Shown in pieces: positions 35,043-48,871 of a stretch of DNA of 64,000 nucleotides. The position numbers and the translations under genes are program-made. The notes under the pieces were generated by a model. That model ran no database searches. It had not been told where the DNA came from and saw only the letters and a list, made by a program, of their open reading frames with translations. The stretch lies in assembly GCA_004794655.1 (NCBI GenBank), contig SMMW01000087.1, forward strand, positions 2,303,501 to 2,367,500, written 5' to 3'. Position 1 is the stretch's first letter. Every line of letters begins with the position of its first letter. The stretch is from Marisa cornuarietis (taxonomy: Eukaryota; Mollusca; Gastropoda; Architaenioglossa; Ampullariidae).

Positions 35043-37060
35043 GCTATTTATTGTTATTTCTATCAACGAATCAAATAAATATTTTAAAATCGCATTTTGG
35101 GCTTTGTGGCTGAGCACGCCAGGCATTCTGCATGAGGAGGTGCTTGCAGAGAGCCGCATATCGCTTTTACAAACTCTTTTCCAATGAAGCTATTGTGGTT
35201 CTATAATGGTCGGATTTATTCCAGAGTACGCACTCTCGACAGCCGACAGGGGGTCTTTGTCTGCGCTGCTCCGTCTTGGTCGGTACGAGATGTCAGTCAT
35301 AAGAAGCCAGTGCAACTAGCCACCAGTGACCGCTTGCATCTTGCCTCTTTGGGGTCCCCTTAGAAATCTGAAGAAGGGGTCCCAGGCTAACTTTAAGGGG
35401 TCCCTTTACAATGTGAAAAAAATCAACAAATCAACGATGATTTTAACCACGCTGTCAACGACATCTTGGAAATAGGTTAATAGAACTCTTTCCGGTAAGG
35501 GGGGAAAAAAAAACTCAGTGCAAGGGAAGTTACTCTCACCTTGTAGCAGACGACAACAATAGATTGGGAGACGATGTCAGACACTACACGTACCCAATTA
35601 TCTATCTGTTCTTCGTCCAAATTTGAAGGGGTCCCCTGGGACCCCATTGACGAAAATTGAAGGGGTCCTACGAACTTTTAATGCGTACTGTACGCAATTT
35701 TTTTTTTTTTTGCGTTAGCAGAAGCCCTGCTCTAGCTCTAGTGACCGCTTGCATCTAACCTTGTTGACGTGAGCTCGTATAGGTCATGGGATTGTTGTCA
35801 GTCAACATGGAGAGGTTGTGACCATGTAAATAGTCATGGATTTTCTGTGATAGCTCACGTGAGCGCAAGAAGTTCTACCTTGTACGCCGGGTAATTGTGC
35901 TCAGAACAGCTCTGCCCCATGCGGGGAGAACAAATCGCTCTCTTCTGGTTGTCTTGCCCCTGGTACACTCCTGCTCCCGAACTACGAATATTGGCGTCCG
36001 TGTGCAGCTCCAACGATTGGAAAACCCAGTACTGGAAGTGAGGACAGACATTCCTTTAATTTCCGGAATACTGTACCTCTTCCTCCCTTGCACTCCAGAC
36101 CCACTTGACAGGCTTTTGAATTGTCGCCACTCTTCTTCTTTTTACCCTTTAGTTCGTCCGGCAACAAGTACTTTAGGGGGCTTGGCGATTCCTTCACAAA
36201 AAGTTCATTATGCGTATCTAATAAGCTGCCGCACATCTTCAGTTGTTCTGGGCACAGGTCAGTTTCTCACCTTATTACACTTTTCATGGTCAATCTCCTC
36301 ACCTACTACTGACACGATATTTCCGACATCTTTTACTCCATCTTGTGCAAATGAACACTTGGGCTCAGCTTCAACCTACAATTTCTTAATCTGTCCAGCA
36401 CTTTCTCCACTCTTTCCAGATGTTCATCAAACGCGCAGGAAATGATGTTAACCAGAAACACCAGTCATATGTGGAGGTGTAGGTCGTCCAAACACTCTTT
36501 CATAAGGAGCTGAAATTTGGGAATGTGGCAGATGCAATAGCCAGTCCCATTGCAGTGCGATTGTATTCATAAAATCTGATAGGCGCCATTGAAAATGCCG
36601 TACGCTTTTTGTGTTTCTTGGCTGTTTCTACTCACCATTTTGATCCTGCTTCAGCACCTAGAAACTACTCTATTCTCGCCAGCGCGTTTGATTGTCCGTT
36701 GTTGAACTGTCCGTAGTCATGACCATTTGGTAATTTCACTGTCCAGCAGCTGCTGTAAATGTTCTCTCATTTGTTTGTACATTCGGGTGGCATTCGGGGA
36801 TGTCGTTCGTTGAATAGTGTGTCGTTAGTCAGTTTTATTTTATGCCTCAGTCGTGTGACATGGCCGACATCAGTTTCGCCTGTTGAAACGTTCTCTGGGT
36901 GACCGCTAATCATGTCTCTGATTCGCGACTGCTGCACCACAGTTAAATGCGGTGAGATACTGCATCAACACAGATTGATAGTCGTGGGCTGTAAACAGCG
37001 TACTTAACGCCAGCATTTTATGATTCATGCTCATTAACTAAAGGATTTGTTATTCTAGTG
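35043..37060 (-). mobile_element. Decayed Ty3/Gypsy element, copy 2
   Basis: Paralogous to 15653-17190 with the same gag/RT/RNase H debris on the minus strand. It is interrupted by about 390 bp at 35345-35735 that is rich in GGGGTCCC motifs. The flanks show that this copy arose with the HS1BP3 fragment as part of one segmental duplication. Confidence 0.75.
35345..35735. mobile_element. Insertion rich in GGGGTCCC motifs
   Basis: Absent from the paralogous position near 15930. It contains several GGGGTCCC/GGGACCCC motifs and ends after a T-run (35698-35711). No ORF or clear terminal repeats. Class unknown. Confidence 0.5.
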
Positions 37061-38069
37061 CTTCAAAGCAGAAGCTAATGTCTAGAAAGCAAGAACTATC
37101 ACCCAACTGACGTGCGCGAAAAAAAAGTCATCTCATCTTTAATGACTTAATCAAACTCTTCATCAAAACAGTCAAAACGGAAAGATGTTAATTGATCACA
37201 CAGAAATGCAGACAGAGACTAGATGTATGAAGAAGGTCAAACACAATAATAGTGAAGTAGGTTAACACAGGCAGAGCTGCAGACGATTTTCCAAGATGAT
37301 TTCATTTTGCGACATGGTGTTTCTAAGCAAAAATTCAACCTGCACTGGTGTATAGTATGATTCAGTGTATGATTCAGTGGTGCCGTCTGTTACATTGTAT
37401 TGCTTTTTTACTTCCTCTTTCTTTCTTTCTTTCATGTTCCGTTGATTTATAATGCCTGTTTTACTGCGTTTTCAACCTTCTTTCAAGGGAGTACTTTTGT
37501 GTAACTCTCGAGTATTGTTACAACACTCACATCAGCTCCACTCCTATTCACAAACATCTTTTGAGTTCTTCGCCAGAAAGCTTATATTGCTCACATATGC
37601 AGTGTCAATTATGGATGGATGGATGGTGGGTATACAATCACAACGACTGAGATCTTACGTTACCACGACCTTGAGAATTTACTCGGATGTGGTGTCTCGG
37701 TTTTACACCACACGGTTGTACAGATTTCTCTTATTTTCAAAAACACGCGATAAGCAGTCTTGGTCAGTGGTGGACTGCCGGCTGTATCCGTGAACAAACA
37801 GCAGTCAGCTGAAAACAGATAATAACAACCTCAACACGTCCGCCATAAGCTGTTTCTCAACATGCATCTCTGTGTCATCCTCTCGAGCTGCGACGAGCAG
37901 CAAAGAGACCGCACAGAGACGAACAGAAGAAGTGGAGGGGAACAGGCTTACTCTGACCTGACAAGAAAACAGATTTGTGAGGATTAAGGTGTGCACACAG
38001 CCGTTGTTGGTGTTACTGCCGTCTCTGATTGTCCTCATTATCAAGGCTGTGGTGACGATGAGCAAAATG

Positions 38070-38142
<73 letters not shown>

Positions 38143-38224
38143 GAGGCTGAGTGGTATTTGCGGGTCTCAGAGTGACGCCCCTGAGTAAAGATGTCAAACC
38201 AATTCCTGTACGTGATGAGACTTA
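37061..38224. other. Inter-copy DNA upstream of copy B
   Basis: 37110-37540 is matched by 54880-55290 upstream of copy C. The remainder (37540-38070) holds no recognisable gene. A (CA)n array occupies 38072-38140. Confidence 0.6.
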
Positions 38225-39258
38225 CCTCCCTATCAATGCCTTAAAATGGTTACTTCACAGGAAGTGATACAGATGTAGATAGAATAAGATCATCACATCG
38301 TCTTATTATTGTTATGGTGGGGGTGGTGGTGGTGGTGGTAAGGACATTTTCATTGATGGTAGGAAGGAAACTAAACCTTTACACTCAATGAAAAGTAACA
38401 CCCGCTGGAGATTTCGACACGTATCTACCCGCCTTCTTCAAAATTAAAAGCCAAATGGTCAGTCAGATTTTTTTTTTACACCGACGTGATGCAGACTATG
38501 TGTCTACACATTAGGACTCGTGGATTTAAACAAATACTGGAGGTGGTAGCATTTAGCTGCTCACCGGTGTAAACTTTAAGGTTGCATTTTTGTGGAAGAT
38601 GTCTTCGTTTTGGGACTAAACAAATACTGGCGTGAGACACGTCACTGCCCTTCCCCCTTCCCAAGATGTACATCATCGACAACTTGACGTGAAGGACCGT
38701 AACCTCTTGTTTCACCACCAGCCATCCTAACACGGGAGGCTTGGGTGTGTGGGGGTGGAACTAGATCCCTTTTCCCCCGAGATGGCCAAGAAGAGGTAAA
38801 AGGGCGTTCCTATGTTTGCTTTGCATACGTGGGCCTCCTCTGTCCTGCTAACCGGCACATACCTGCGTCACTTCGCCTCCTCCAAAGTGCAGGTTGAACG
38901 GAGAAGCAGATTAGAGGTACAAGGCAGACACAACTGTCGTCACCTTTTGCTGTCGAGGCTACAAAAGGTCTTTAAGAAGATACAATACTAATGCGCAAGT
39001 CACAAGCCAGGCTTAAGACAGCGAGAGAGAAAGAAAGGACATCGTCTTTACTTAACTGTTCTTGTGTGAAAATTGGGAATCTGTGATACATCGTTCTACA
39101 AAAGCTTTTTCTTCAATCTGAGCAGCTGTGTGGCAGCATCGATCGAAATAATTAACATAAATTCAATTTCTCTGTAGCAGTTTGATTACCAAGTAGACCA
39201 CACCCAACTCAGACCATTTAGATTACATCAAGGTAGAAAACAAGAAAGCTGCCAGAAG
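38225..39258 (+). promoter_or_regulatory. Copy B upstream region
   Basis: Collinear with the upstream regions of copies A and C. The near-invariant block before the ATG (GATCGAAATAATTAACATAA, CACACCCAACTCAGACC, GATTACATCAAGG) is the best candidate for the core promoter and 5' UTR. It is predicted from conservation only. Confidence 0.55.
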
Positions 39259-42200
39259 ATGCTGATATTTGTTCTCCTTTTACTTAAAGGTGAGTATCTA
39301 TTGTTTCTTATTTTATCATGTAGCAGGCGTGTATATTTTCTAGGAAAGCGGTTTTGACTTTCAATATTTTTACATTATAAAGACTTTCTCCAAATTTTAC
39401 CACACCTTCATCCTATTGGCAACCATAACCGTCTCCTTTCTGCTTCGTAACCGTTATGTCTTAAAAAGAAAACCTTCTTGGTGAAGTCGTTGATGTTGTT
39501 GGCGACGACGTGGCTGCTTGATTCTTTCATACCCAAGAACTTATTATTACGAAAATTAGCTCAAGGCGGGAAGATGAAACTATGGGAAAGAACCGATTCT
39601 GCAAGATGATGGCAACAAAGAATAGAGAGAAGCAGGTGTGTATGGCGGCCATCATGCTCTCAACCTCATCAAAGCCGTCAGCTGAAGGGTGGTCCTAACG
39701 TTGCTTTCCAGTGCTCTAGTCTCAAGAGTGTATCACTCTTCCTATATTTATGATCATTTCTCAGGGTGCTAATGCTAAAATTCTGTATTTGATATTTATG
39801 TTTTAATGTTTAATGTTTTAATTACCATCTTTCGGCGTGATATAGCCTTAGTTGCGTAAACCAACCAACCAACCAGCCAACCAACCAACCAACCAACCAA
39901 CCAACCAACCAACCAACCAACCAACCAACCAACCAACCAACCAACCAACCAACCAACCAACCAACCAACCAACCAACCAACCAACCAACCAACCAACCAA
40001 CCAACCAACCAACCAACCAACCTTCTGTTTTCCTTTTGTTTTGTTTTTTTACTTTTTTCTGTACTTTTAGTAAGAAATCACCCAAGAATTGATGCTGAAA
40101 TTTTTTAACGCTTTCTGTCATTTATGGTAAATGTAACCGAGCTGTTTTGCAGCCACATTTCAAGAAAACAATCACCTTTAAATGACAGCCTTTTGGGTAA
40201 GTTAGGAGGGTTTTCATGGAAACGACACACCATTCTGTTAATCTGGAGCCTGAACTGAACTGAACTGAAAATCTCGTTAGAACTAGTGTTAACTACACCA
40301 ACACGGAACGTTATATATTTACATATTTATGTCCGTAGACATATTAAGCAAAATAAACACAACAATTGATAAAGTAACTCGACGAGAAGGACAACAGTTA
40401 TAATAATAGTTATAACTAATTTTTTATGAGGTTCATAATTAACAACCCTCTAAGAGACAGATTACTGATGATATGGTAGCGGGAAGAAAATAATATTTAT
40501 CATAAGAAAACGTGTGTGTAAAAGGTTCAGCAGCAACGATTTCACCCCAATATTTCATTTTTTGGGTCTGCTTTTTATGGTTTTTATATTGTTAACAAAG
40601 TATTTATAAATTAGCGTTCAAGTCGGGGTTCTCTTTATTGGTGTCAAAAAATTCCATTGTCTTACTGGGGTACTCATCCCTCGCAGCCAAATAGATGTCG
40701 ATCCTTAATATACAAATTTATTCCGATTTTATTCCCAAGTCTCATTCCAGTTGTATTGTACGCTAGTAATAGGCTGGATTGTTAGTAATGCATTAAGCCT
40801 TCCAGGAGAAGAAGCATCTATGTTTTTCGTTGTGGCAACATTTTTTAATAAAAAAAAACTAGTTTGGCTCACTGCAGGGCGTATGTTTGATGTGTGGGGT
40901 GATTTGCGTGCGTCAACACACTCAGGCCTCACTACACTTCGCTCACCGTGTGTCTTCAGAATCTCTCAGCCATTTGATGTTTGAAGGAAAATAGAAAGAA
41001 AAAAGTGTTTGCTATTTTATTCCCTTTGCTCAACTATTACAGGTGCGCCTGTCACCACGAGGCTGTACTGAAACACGTCCTGAGCCGTGTTGACATATAA
41101 TTTTAATTTGCCTCCATTCAGTAATAGAGCTCGTTTCCAAATGTCCTGGGAATTTTTGAAATGGGTCCTTTGTTGCCTTTATTTTGAAAGACTTCAAATG
41201 TCAGCGCTGTTTGTGACCTACCCTAAGACCAAGAATTCAATCTCGTTCTTCCACTCTTAGAGCAAGTAGCTCTTAAAACGACAGCAGATAGTAAATATAC
41301 CTGTTGCTTGACAACTGGGAAGTATTCGTTCTCACCTTAATGATAGCAATTGTTGTGTTCACGCAGCAGGTAAGGGATGGGAAGGTTTGCATCAAACTAA
41401 ATACTTCAGCAACTTAGCAACAAAAAAAAAAAAACAAAAACAAAAAAAAAAGACTAGCACGGAAACACGCAAAAACTCTGGAGGCAAAAAAAGCTTCAAA
41501 TGTTGACGGAAGTCTGAGACGCCATAGAAAATTAATTTTGGTGGTGATTATGATAAGTTATATTGAATATCTGACCTTTTGGTGAAAAATAATGTTGGTA
41601 AATGTGCAATTATTGGCTACAAACTTTGTGAACATCCTGTTATCTAACTGTGCATAACTTTTTGCTTTTTTTCCCCCTCCAGGGCTTCTGTCAAGGAGCT
41701 GGAGTCTGAACGCAAACTGCACTTCTGCTGTTACTACCTGTACCTTCGTCAAGGCAGGGTTCATAGCAGCATCGGCAACCCCTTGCATGTAAGTCCCAGT
41801 TTTACAAATAAACGTAAACACCATGGAAGCCAGACCAGACCAGTGTCAAGGTTACTCATGCAACTGTGTGTTAGACACGACACAGAACACGCTAACCACT
41901 CGTCTTTACCTCATCACCCAATAAGGACGATGCGCGTGAAGAGGTGTCTGATGTGCGTATGCGTTTCTTTACCGATCGCATCTAGCTTAATATGTTAGTT
42001 TAAGTTTCTCATCATTAAGAGGTCTGCCCATTAATTAACAAAAGGCCCGTAATCTCTTTTAAATGGCCACTTAGATGGAGGAAAATACCTTTGTCTGTGC
42101 TAGTCATCGTTTGAGTCTTACAGTCCATCACACTGACAGTTTTTCAAGGCAGTGATGGTTGTGGAGATCGATCCGCCAGATATCGGGATTAGTCCCCAAG

Positions 42201-44232
42201 ATATCTGGGGACCGCTCAACTTGTCATACCGAGGAAAGGCATCTTCTTTTAAGAGCAAAAGTGGTTGTGGATTGGAGGGAGAGAGAGGGAATACGAAATG
42301 AGTGTAGCTGAGCACCTCGCTACCCGGCATAAGCGGTCGCTCCCTTTACCCGATATACTGGAAGCCACGTGCCTTTGTTAAGTTGCATAGGGAGCGGGTA
42401 GATAAGGGCGAGATAGAACCGGATAAATAACCCAAGACCATAATTAATAACTAACAAAAATGCTTTATTAACTGTACCACACACAATTAAACACGATTGT
42501 CCGCTTCCCTAAAGCTAACCCTGCATCTACATTCTACAATCTAAATATCTTACTTTAAGAAGCTGACATCCCCCCACCCTTACAGATCACCTCTCAGCCC
42601 TCCTCAATTGTGTGGCAGTCATCGCTACATTTCTGTCTCTTCCGAAGTGGAAAGATTTTTTTTTAAAAAGACAGCAACCAGGTGTTTTCTCTGTTGTATA
42701 TACACAAATACGTATGTTGCTTTTAGAGTTCGCACCTTTCCTTTCGCTAACTAACCTGTCAACGTGTGGTCACGTGGTCATCCCTATATGGTTAAATCCT
42801 ACCTCATAATACCATCATGGGTGTGTTCCCCCACCCCCCCACACACAAACAAAGAGAGAGAGAGAGACGCAAAAGCATCCTTGTGCGTGTAGAAGCAAAG
42901 AGTCTCTCTTTCTACCCTCAATCCCTTTAATTAGTTTTTTCAAGCACAAAAATTATGACAGCGAATGTCTTTAAGAAGCAGCCTCGATCCTTTGTTTTCC
43001 TCCAGGTACACACCAACATATATCACCTGCATAGACAACATTTTAGCGACGACTTCGGCTTGCGATGAGCTGTCTACCCTGGTGTTGAGAGACACGACGT
43101 ACTCAGAAGCAAAGAGCACCAACTTAAGGCTAAACTGCTCTTATGGTATGTTTGGGCTACCATACACCAACCTGAAGCTCCGCGTGATTGCGTGCTATTC
43201 TTTGTATAACACACCTTTACCCATCATAAAAGCAGCTTCCTCTTGTAAACTGACATTATAAATATGCATCTTCTTTATCTCATCATTCATTTATAGATGA
43301 CTACGCGCTTCTTTTTGTGTAATCCTATATAAAGGTATTTTTGCGTAAGCATAACTTTAGGCAATGCAAACGTGCTTCCTCTGTGGATAAAAGTAATTTT
43401 ATTTACATTAAACGTGCTTCCTGTTTGGATAAACATATTTTCATGTACGTAAACGCACGATCCCCAGGCATAAGGATACTTTATACGGTAGTTTGCATCT
43501 CCGTCAAATGGTCAATAAAATTTCAATTCTTTACATTTCTATATCATGTATATACTGCTAATATAAGCACTTACTGGAATTGCCACTTGGGGCTAAATAA
43601 AGTTGTATTGCATTGTATTTCTTCTGTTTTATTTGTAACTCCCCATGGGTTGGCATTGTAGACTGTAATGAAATGAGTTTAAAATGCATTTTCTTCATAT
43701 TTCCTCCTAGTACTTTGTCAGTTCACATGACTACCTGTTCATCACCTGTAGCCAAATAAAATTACATGACGTCATCTATTGTTCTGTGACAGATATCCCT
43801 GAAGTCTTCCTGCTAAATGACTGTGAGAAGCAAAAATCCAACTGTTCAAAACTCAGTGCTTATCTGTTTGATGAGGGGGACATCAACAAGAAGTGCGAGT
43901 TAGTAACGACTCATTCCTTTAAGGCAAATATATCAGAAGGCATAATTGCACCAGTAAATCAGAATACATAAATATATTGTGTAAGTGTATAGGATCATGA
44001 TGTTGTCAAATTCATTTAACTACACGTAGAGAGAGAGAGAGAGAAAGAGAGAGAAAGGGGAAGATCGCATTAATTACAAACTAATTACAGGCGTGTGTGT
44101 CAGGTATCTGGAAACATTCCGAAGCTGCTTCGACAAAACGACAGCAGCATGTGAAGATAGAAGTGACATCGTCAGGATCGTCAACATGGAGCTGACAAGA
44201 CTTCAGTGTGAGTTTGTCTAACATCGGCCTTG

Positions 44233-44315
<83 letters not shown>

Positions 44316-44504
44316 TGCGCGTTCATGTGTACGTTTATGTCAACATGTCTGTGTGAAGGGACAAGTGTGTATATATGAATGTAGATCTGTGTGTATATGT
44401 GAGTGGATAAGTGTGTATGTGTGTGTATGTATGTCAGTGTGGATATAATCCTGTGGACATTCGTGCACACATACAGCAGGCAAATGCACACACCTACCGA
44501 CGCG

Positions 44505-44545
<41 letters not shown>

Positions 44546-45283
44546 ACACAATATATATATATATAGCCATGTGTTAGTGAGATAAAACTGAGAATTGTAG
44601 TGTATTTATTATTCTCATTTAAAGCTATTTATAAGTGAAGACTTCACACCAATATGCTTTAGTCGTTTTCTTTCTGCCCTCCATCCCACTTATATCACCA
44701 GCCCGTACATTTACATACATTGTAATCCTGTCAGTGGGGAAAGTGAAGATGTCGTCCTTTCTTTTGCAGACAACTCTACGTGTGTCGGTAAGAACTCTTG
44801 CTTTCTTAGTAGTGTGAGAAACTGAGCAAATGATTCACGCAAACTGAAAGCAAGAGAGAGAGAGAGAGAGGTAGATAGAGAATATGGAAAAAAGATAACA
44901 TACGTAGGTAACAAAACCAAAAGTTTTGTTTCTGTCATATCACACATTTGGCTGAGTGTCACAGCCACTGGCGTTCACCTAACGCCAGAACATTTCACAA
45001 ACAACTCTGCCTCTTTTGCAGGCCTGTATACATTTGATTATATCAGCAAAACATTGTAAAATAATTTTAAAAATTCTACTGTACAAAAAAAACTAATTCT
45101 TAATACACATTCCAAAAATTACTAATTACACAATCACTCTAATTAATAAATATTCTAATAGAAAGTACTTGTTTAAAGTCCTTCACAAAGTCTTTAGTCA
45201 CTGTTCTTTTTTGATAATGTTCTTAATTTCAGTCACTGGGGAGCTGATGATCCAAGAATTCCAAAGAAAATAACTACATATGT

Positions 45284-45376
<93 letters not shown>

Positions 45377-48300
45377 CACTAACCATAAACGCTTCCACTA
45401 GGGGACGGACGTTATAACAAAACTCGGGGCTGCCTCTCGGGGCCAGACGTGATATACAAAATGGATTTGCCTCTGGGGACGAGCCACCCAACTTTTTAAC
45501 CATAAACGCCGCCTCTCGGGGTCAGACGTTTTCACAAAATGGTGCTGTCTCTGGGGACGAGCCACCCAACCTTCAAACACAAACGCTGCCTCTCGGGGCC
45601 AGACGTTGAACATGAAATGGCGCTGCCTCTAGGGACGAGCCACCCAACCTTCTATTAACAGACGCCGCCTCCGGGGGAACGGGTATTACATAACTGGCGT
45701 TGCCTCTTGGGGACGAGCGATCACAATTCTCCTGGCCAAATTCTCCAGGGTACAAATAATTCCAGTTAACTGCGCCTATAACAATCACAACAAAACCAAC
45801 TTACTAATACATATTTATGTCATTAAAACAATACAGGAAAAATTCAACTTTTACAGAAAACATCAGAGATACTAAAAAAACATAGAAACAACGCACCTTT
45901 CTCGGAAGACGCAGCCTTCACTCCCCCACACGCAGTGTCTCTCCACTTGCCGTGTCTCTCTGGGTAGTGAAGCACTGGGCCGGAGACAGTTAATTACTCT
46001 TCTCCCTATCTAGAAAAAAAAAACCTTTGAGTCATGTGCCAGGTGCGACTCGGCCACCCACACTGTACTGTTAGCTCCCATGACATCCCTTTGTAACACT
46101 GAGAAATTTCTAAAGCTCCCCAGTTAGTGTATCGATGTAGTCAACGAAGTTAATTAACGTAGTCAATATAGTTAATTAACGTAGTCATCATTCCCACGAA
46201 TTTTTTTAGATGAGGGAAGCATTAACGAGGTTTCTAGAGCCCTGCTTATTTTTGAAAATGTTGATCAATAGTAGGCCTTAATTTTCTAAAAACAGTCGAC
46301 CACAATTTATTTATTATTATTGAAACCTCAATTTACGAGAGTGCCTTACACACTATCAACAGCTTTGACTGCTTTATTGTTGTTTCCCACCAGCCTAGAA
46401 AACAGTTTATGATTTATTTATTATTATTTATTATTGTTTCACTAGCATTACTCTTGACACCAATCAACACAGCTGTCACTAGTTGTAATTATAGTCAACT
46501 GACATGTCCACTTGCTCGTCTTCCTCTGCAGATTTATGACACTTTCCATCCTTCCTATTTATTCCCTGGTTCCTATTTGTATCTTCTATGTTTGTCTTTT
46601 ATTACTGGTTTGCATAATTATTTCTCCTTCCGTTCTTCGTATTCTGTTTTCTTTTTGCGCTATATAAATCACACATTTTATTATTATTATTATTTATAAA
46701 AATAAAATATCGTTTAAACATGTTTGTGTAGGATTAGCAAACATGATTTGAAGTACTCAGCTTGTTTATGAAAGTTAATACAGTATTAAAATAAAGCGGT
46801 GACGAAAAAGATGAGCCGTACAGCAAGCTATACAGTAACTGTCTTTTAAAAAAAACACGAATTCTCTGTCGTGACCCTGGAAGAATCAGATAAAGGTAGT
46901 CCCGTGACACTGCGGTCATTGAAGAACTGAGATGTTAAAGATACTAAAGACCCATTTTTCTTGGGGTCAGCTATTATGAGGGCCGTACCCATCTCCTGTC
47001 CCCTGTTGCCTTACCTTCCCTAACAGTCTAAGTAGTCAAGCACCACTCCACAGTTGGGTCAAGAGAGCGGAAGCAAGCTACATCACAAAGGTATCGAACT
47101 GCGGTTATTATCTTTTATCTGCACGTTTGAGTTTGATCAAGGACAGTCTTTACTAATGTCTATTGTTTAAAACATTGCTATCCTCTTTCCCTTTGATTGG
47201 CATCCTGTCAAAATATTTGGCAACCCACGCCGGGCTTCTTGATCTGTCACCCAGGATGGCAAACCACGACCGCACTGACTTCAACGGCCAGTCTGTCGTC
47301 TAGGCAGGGCTCGACGACGATAACGACATCGACAACGACATCAAGAACGACAACCAGCACCACGGCAGCGACTACAACACGGGGTAAGTGTCTCCTATTT
47401 GCCATAAGGGGCGCTCCAGTGCCCCAGAGGTGGTCGTGATCGTCACAGACACAACAAGGAGGCTGGGCAGAGGGTTTTGATCTCGCCGCTGGCATATCTA
47501 ATTTTTCTCTCATGACATCTGTTTATGGAGTTAGGCTTGCTTGTAAGTCTTTTTTTTTTAATCATTTCGTGTAACGCCAACCAACCAACGAGTCGTGCAT
47601 CAGACTAGCTCTATCTTCCCTTCCAATCCCCCGCCCTTCTTACAGCCAGTTGCTTCACCTTTACTCACACGAAGAAAAACATCGATACTTATGAGCTGAT
47701 AAGATGAATGATATGTTAATGTTAACGTTTTTAAGGATCTATATCATCTTTAAATTTACTCGCTAGCCATGAGCTTTACAAGCTAGGCGGTAAGTGCTAT
47801 GGATAATCACGTGACCTTGCAAATGTGACGCAAATGTTCCACGTCCTCTATGATACCAGGACGGACCGATCCCGCAACTACGACGACCACCACAGTTCCA
47901 AGTGCAACCAGCACAGCAGCGCCCACTACTCCAGGTGAGAAAGTCTGCGTGTTCTCCTTCTACGGTGATTAGCGAGTTATTACGTGTTCTACTTTAAATA
48001 TTTTTAGTTTTTCGGGTTTTTCTGTTCTTTCTAATACAGCTTGCTCGGAAAATAGCACAGTGTCAAAGTGTTTAACATTTGAATGCTGTGTGTTACGCCT
48101 TCTGCCTCTTTTATCTGTATAATGTCCATCAAAACGCAGGACTGCTTTTGCAAATGCGCTGATGGGTTTCTGATATCAAGGACTACTACGTACTCTGGCG
48201 GAATTAGTCAATGCACGGACTTTCAATCTGAATGAGCATCATTGAGGGAATGTATAGGCAATAATATTTTGTGCCAAATATTAATACGTTATATATTATT

Positions 48301-48474
48301 TATATTATTATACAGAAGGTATTGGTTTAAAATGATCTACAGAAACTAGAACAATATTGATTTATTATTGTCTTTATTATTGACTAGTACCTTTGCTTGT
48401 GGAGTTTGTGAGAGACAGACACCTGGCTAAGCTATCGGACGAAGGGATGAGCGAAAGAGAGAGAGAGAGTGTGT

Positions 48475-48554
<80 letters not shown>

Positions 48555-48839
48555 TCGTCCAACTTTTGCATATCAGTGAATTCATTCCTTTTAGACAACA
48601 GCAACAGCAACAATAACTCTCCTGGTGTCCTAGTCAAAGGAGGCAACGGAGGCAACATAGTCGGTGAGTAAAGCAAGTCATGCGAGAAAGACGCTGATTA
48701 CAGTTTATTAGTAATCATGATTGCTAACTCTTAAAGGGACAGAGTTTGGTCCCATTAACATAAGTCGACGCACAGAGCCTTTTGAAACAGAAGCATATGT
48801 ACGTAAAACATACAAAACTTACACTAGCCCTTCTCCCTT

Positions 48840-48871
<32 letters not shown>

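Larger units (their letters stand above)
44957..46098. mobile_element. Solo LTR, 1142 bp, 5-bp target duplication
   Basis: Inserted in the intron between exons 6 and 7 of copy B. Copy A has the empty site (GGCTGAGTAATTTC near 30119-30132). The element starts TGTCACAGCC, ends TTTGTAACA, and is flanked by CTGAG on both sides (44952-44956, 46099-46103). TG...CA ends plus a 5-bp duplication and no ORF indicate a solo LTR. Near its left end is a short hairpin (CTGGCGTT and AACGCCAG). Inside are a (CA)n array and a 78-bp minisatellite. Confidence 0.85.

Noticed and set aside
39796..40121. Open frames of LVGW/NQPT repeats
   Set aside because: These are the (CCAA)n array read in different frames, a SINE tail and not a protein.
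45285..45788. Overlapping frames with WVARPQRQ repeats
   Set aside because: Produced by a 78-bp minisatellite inside a solo LTR; the period is a multiple of three, so frames stay open by chance.
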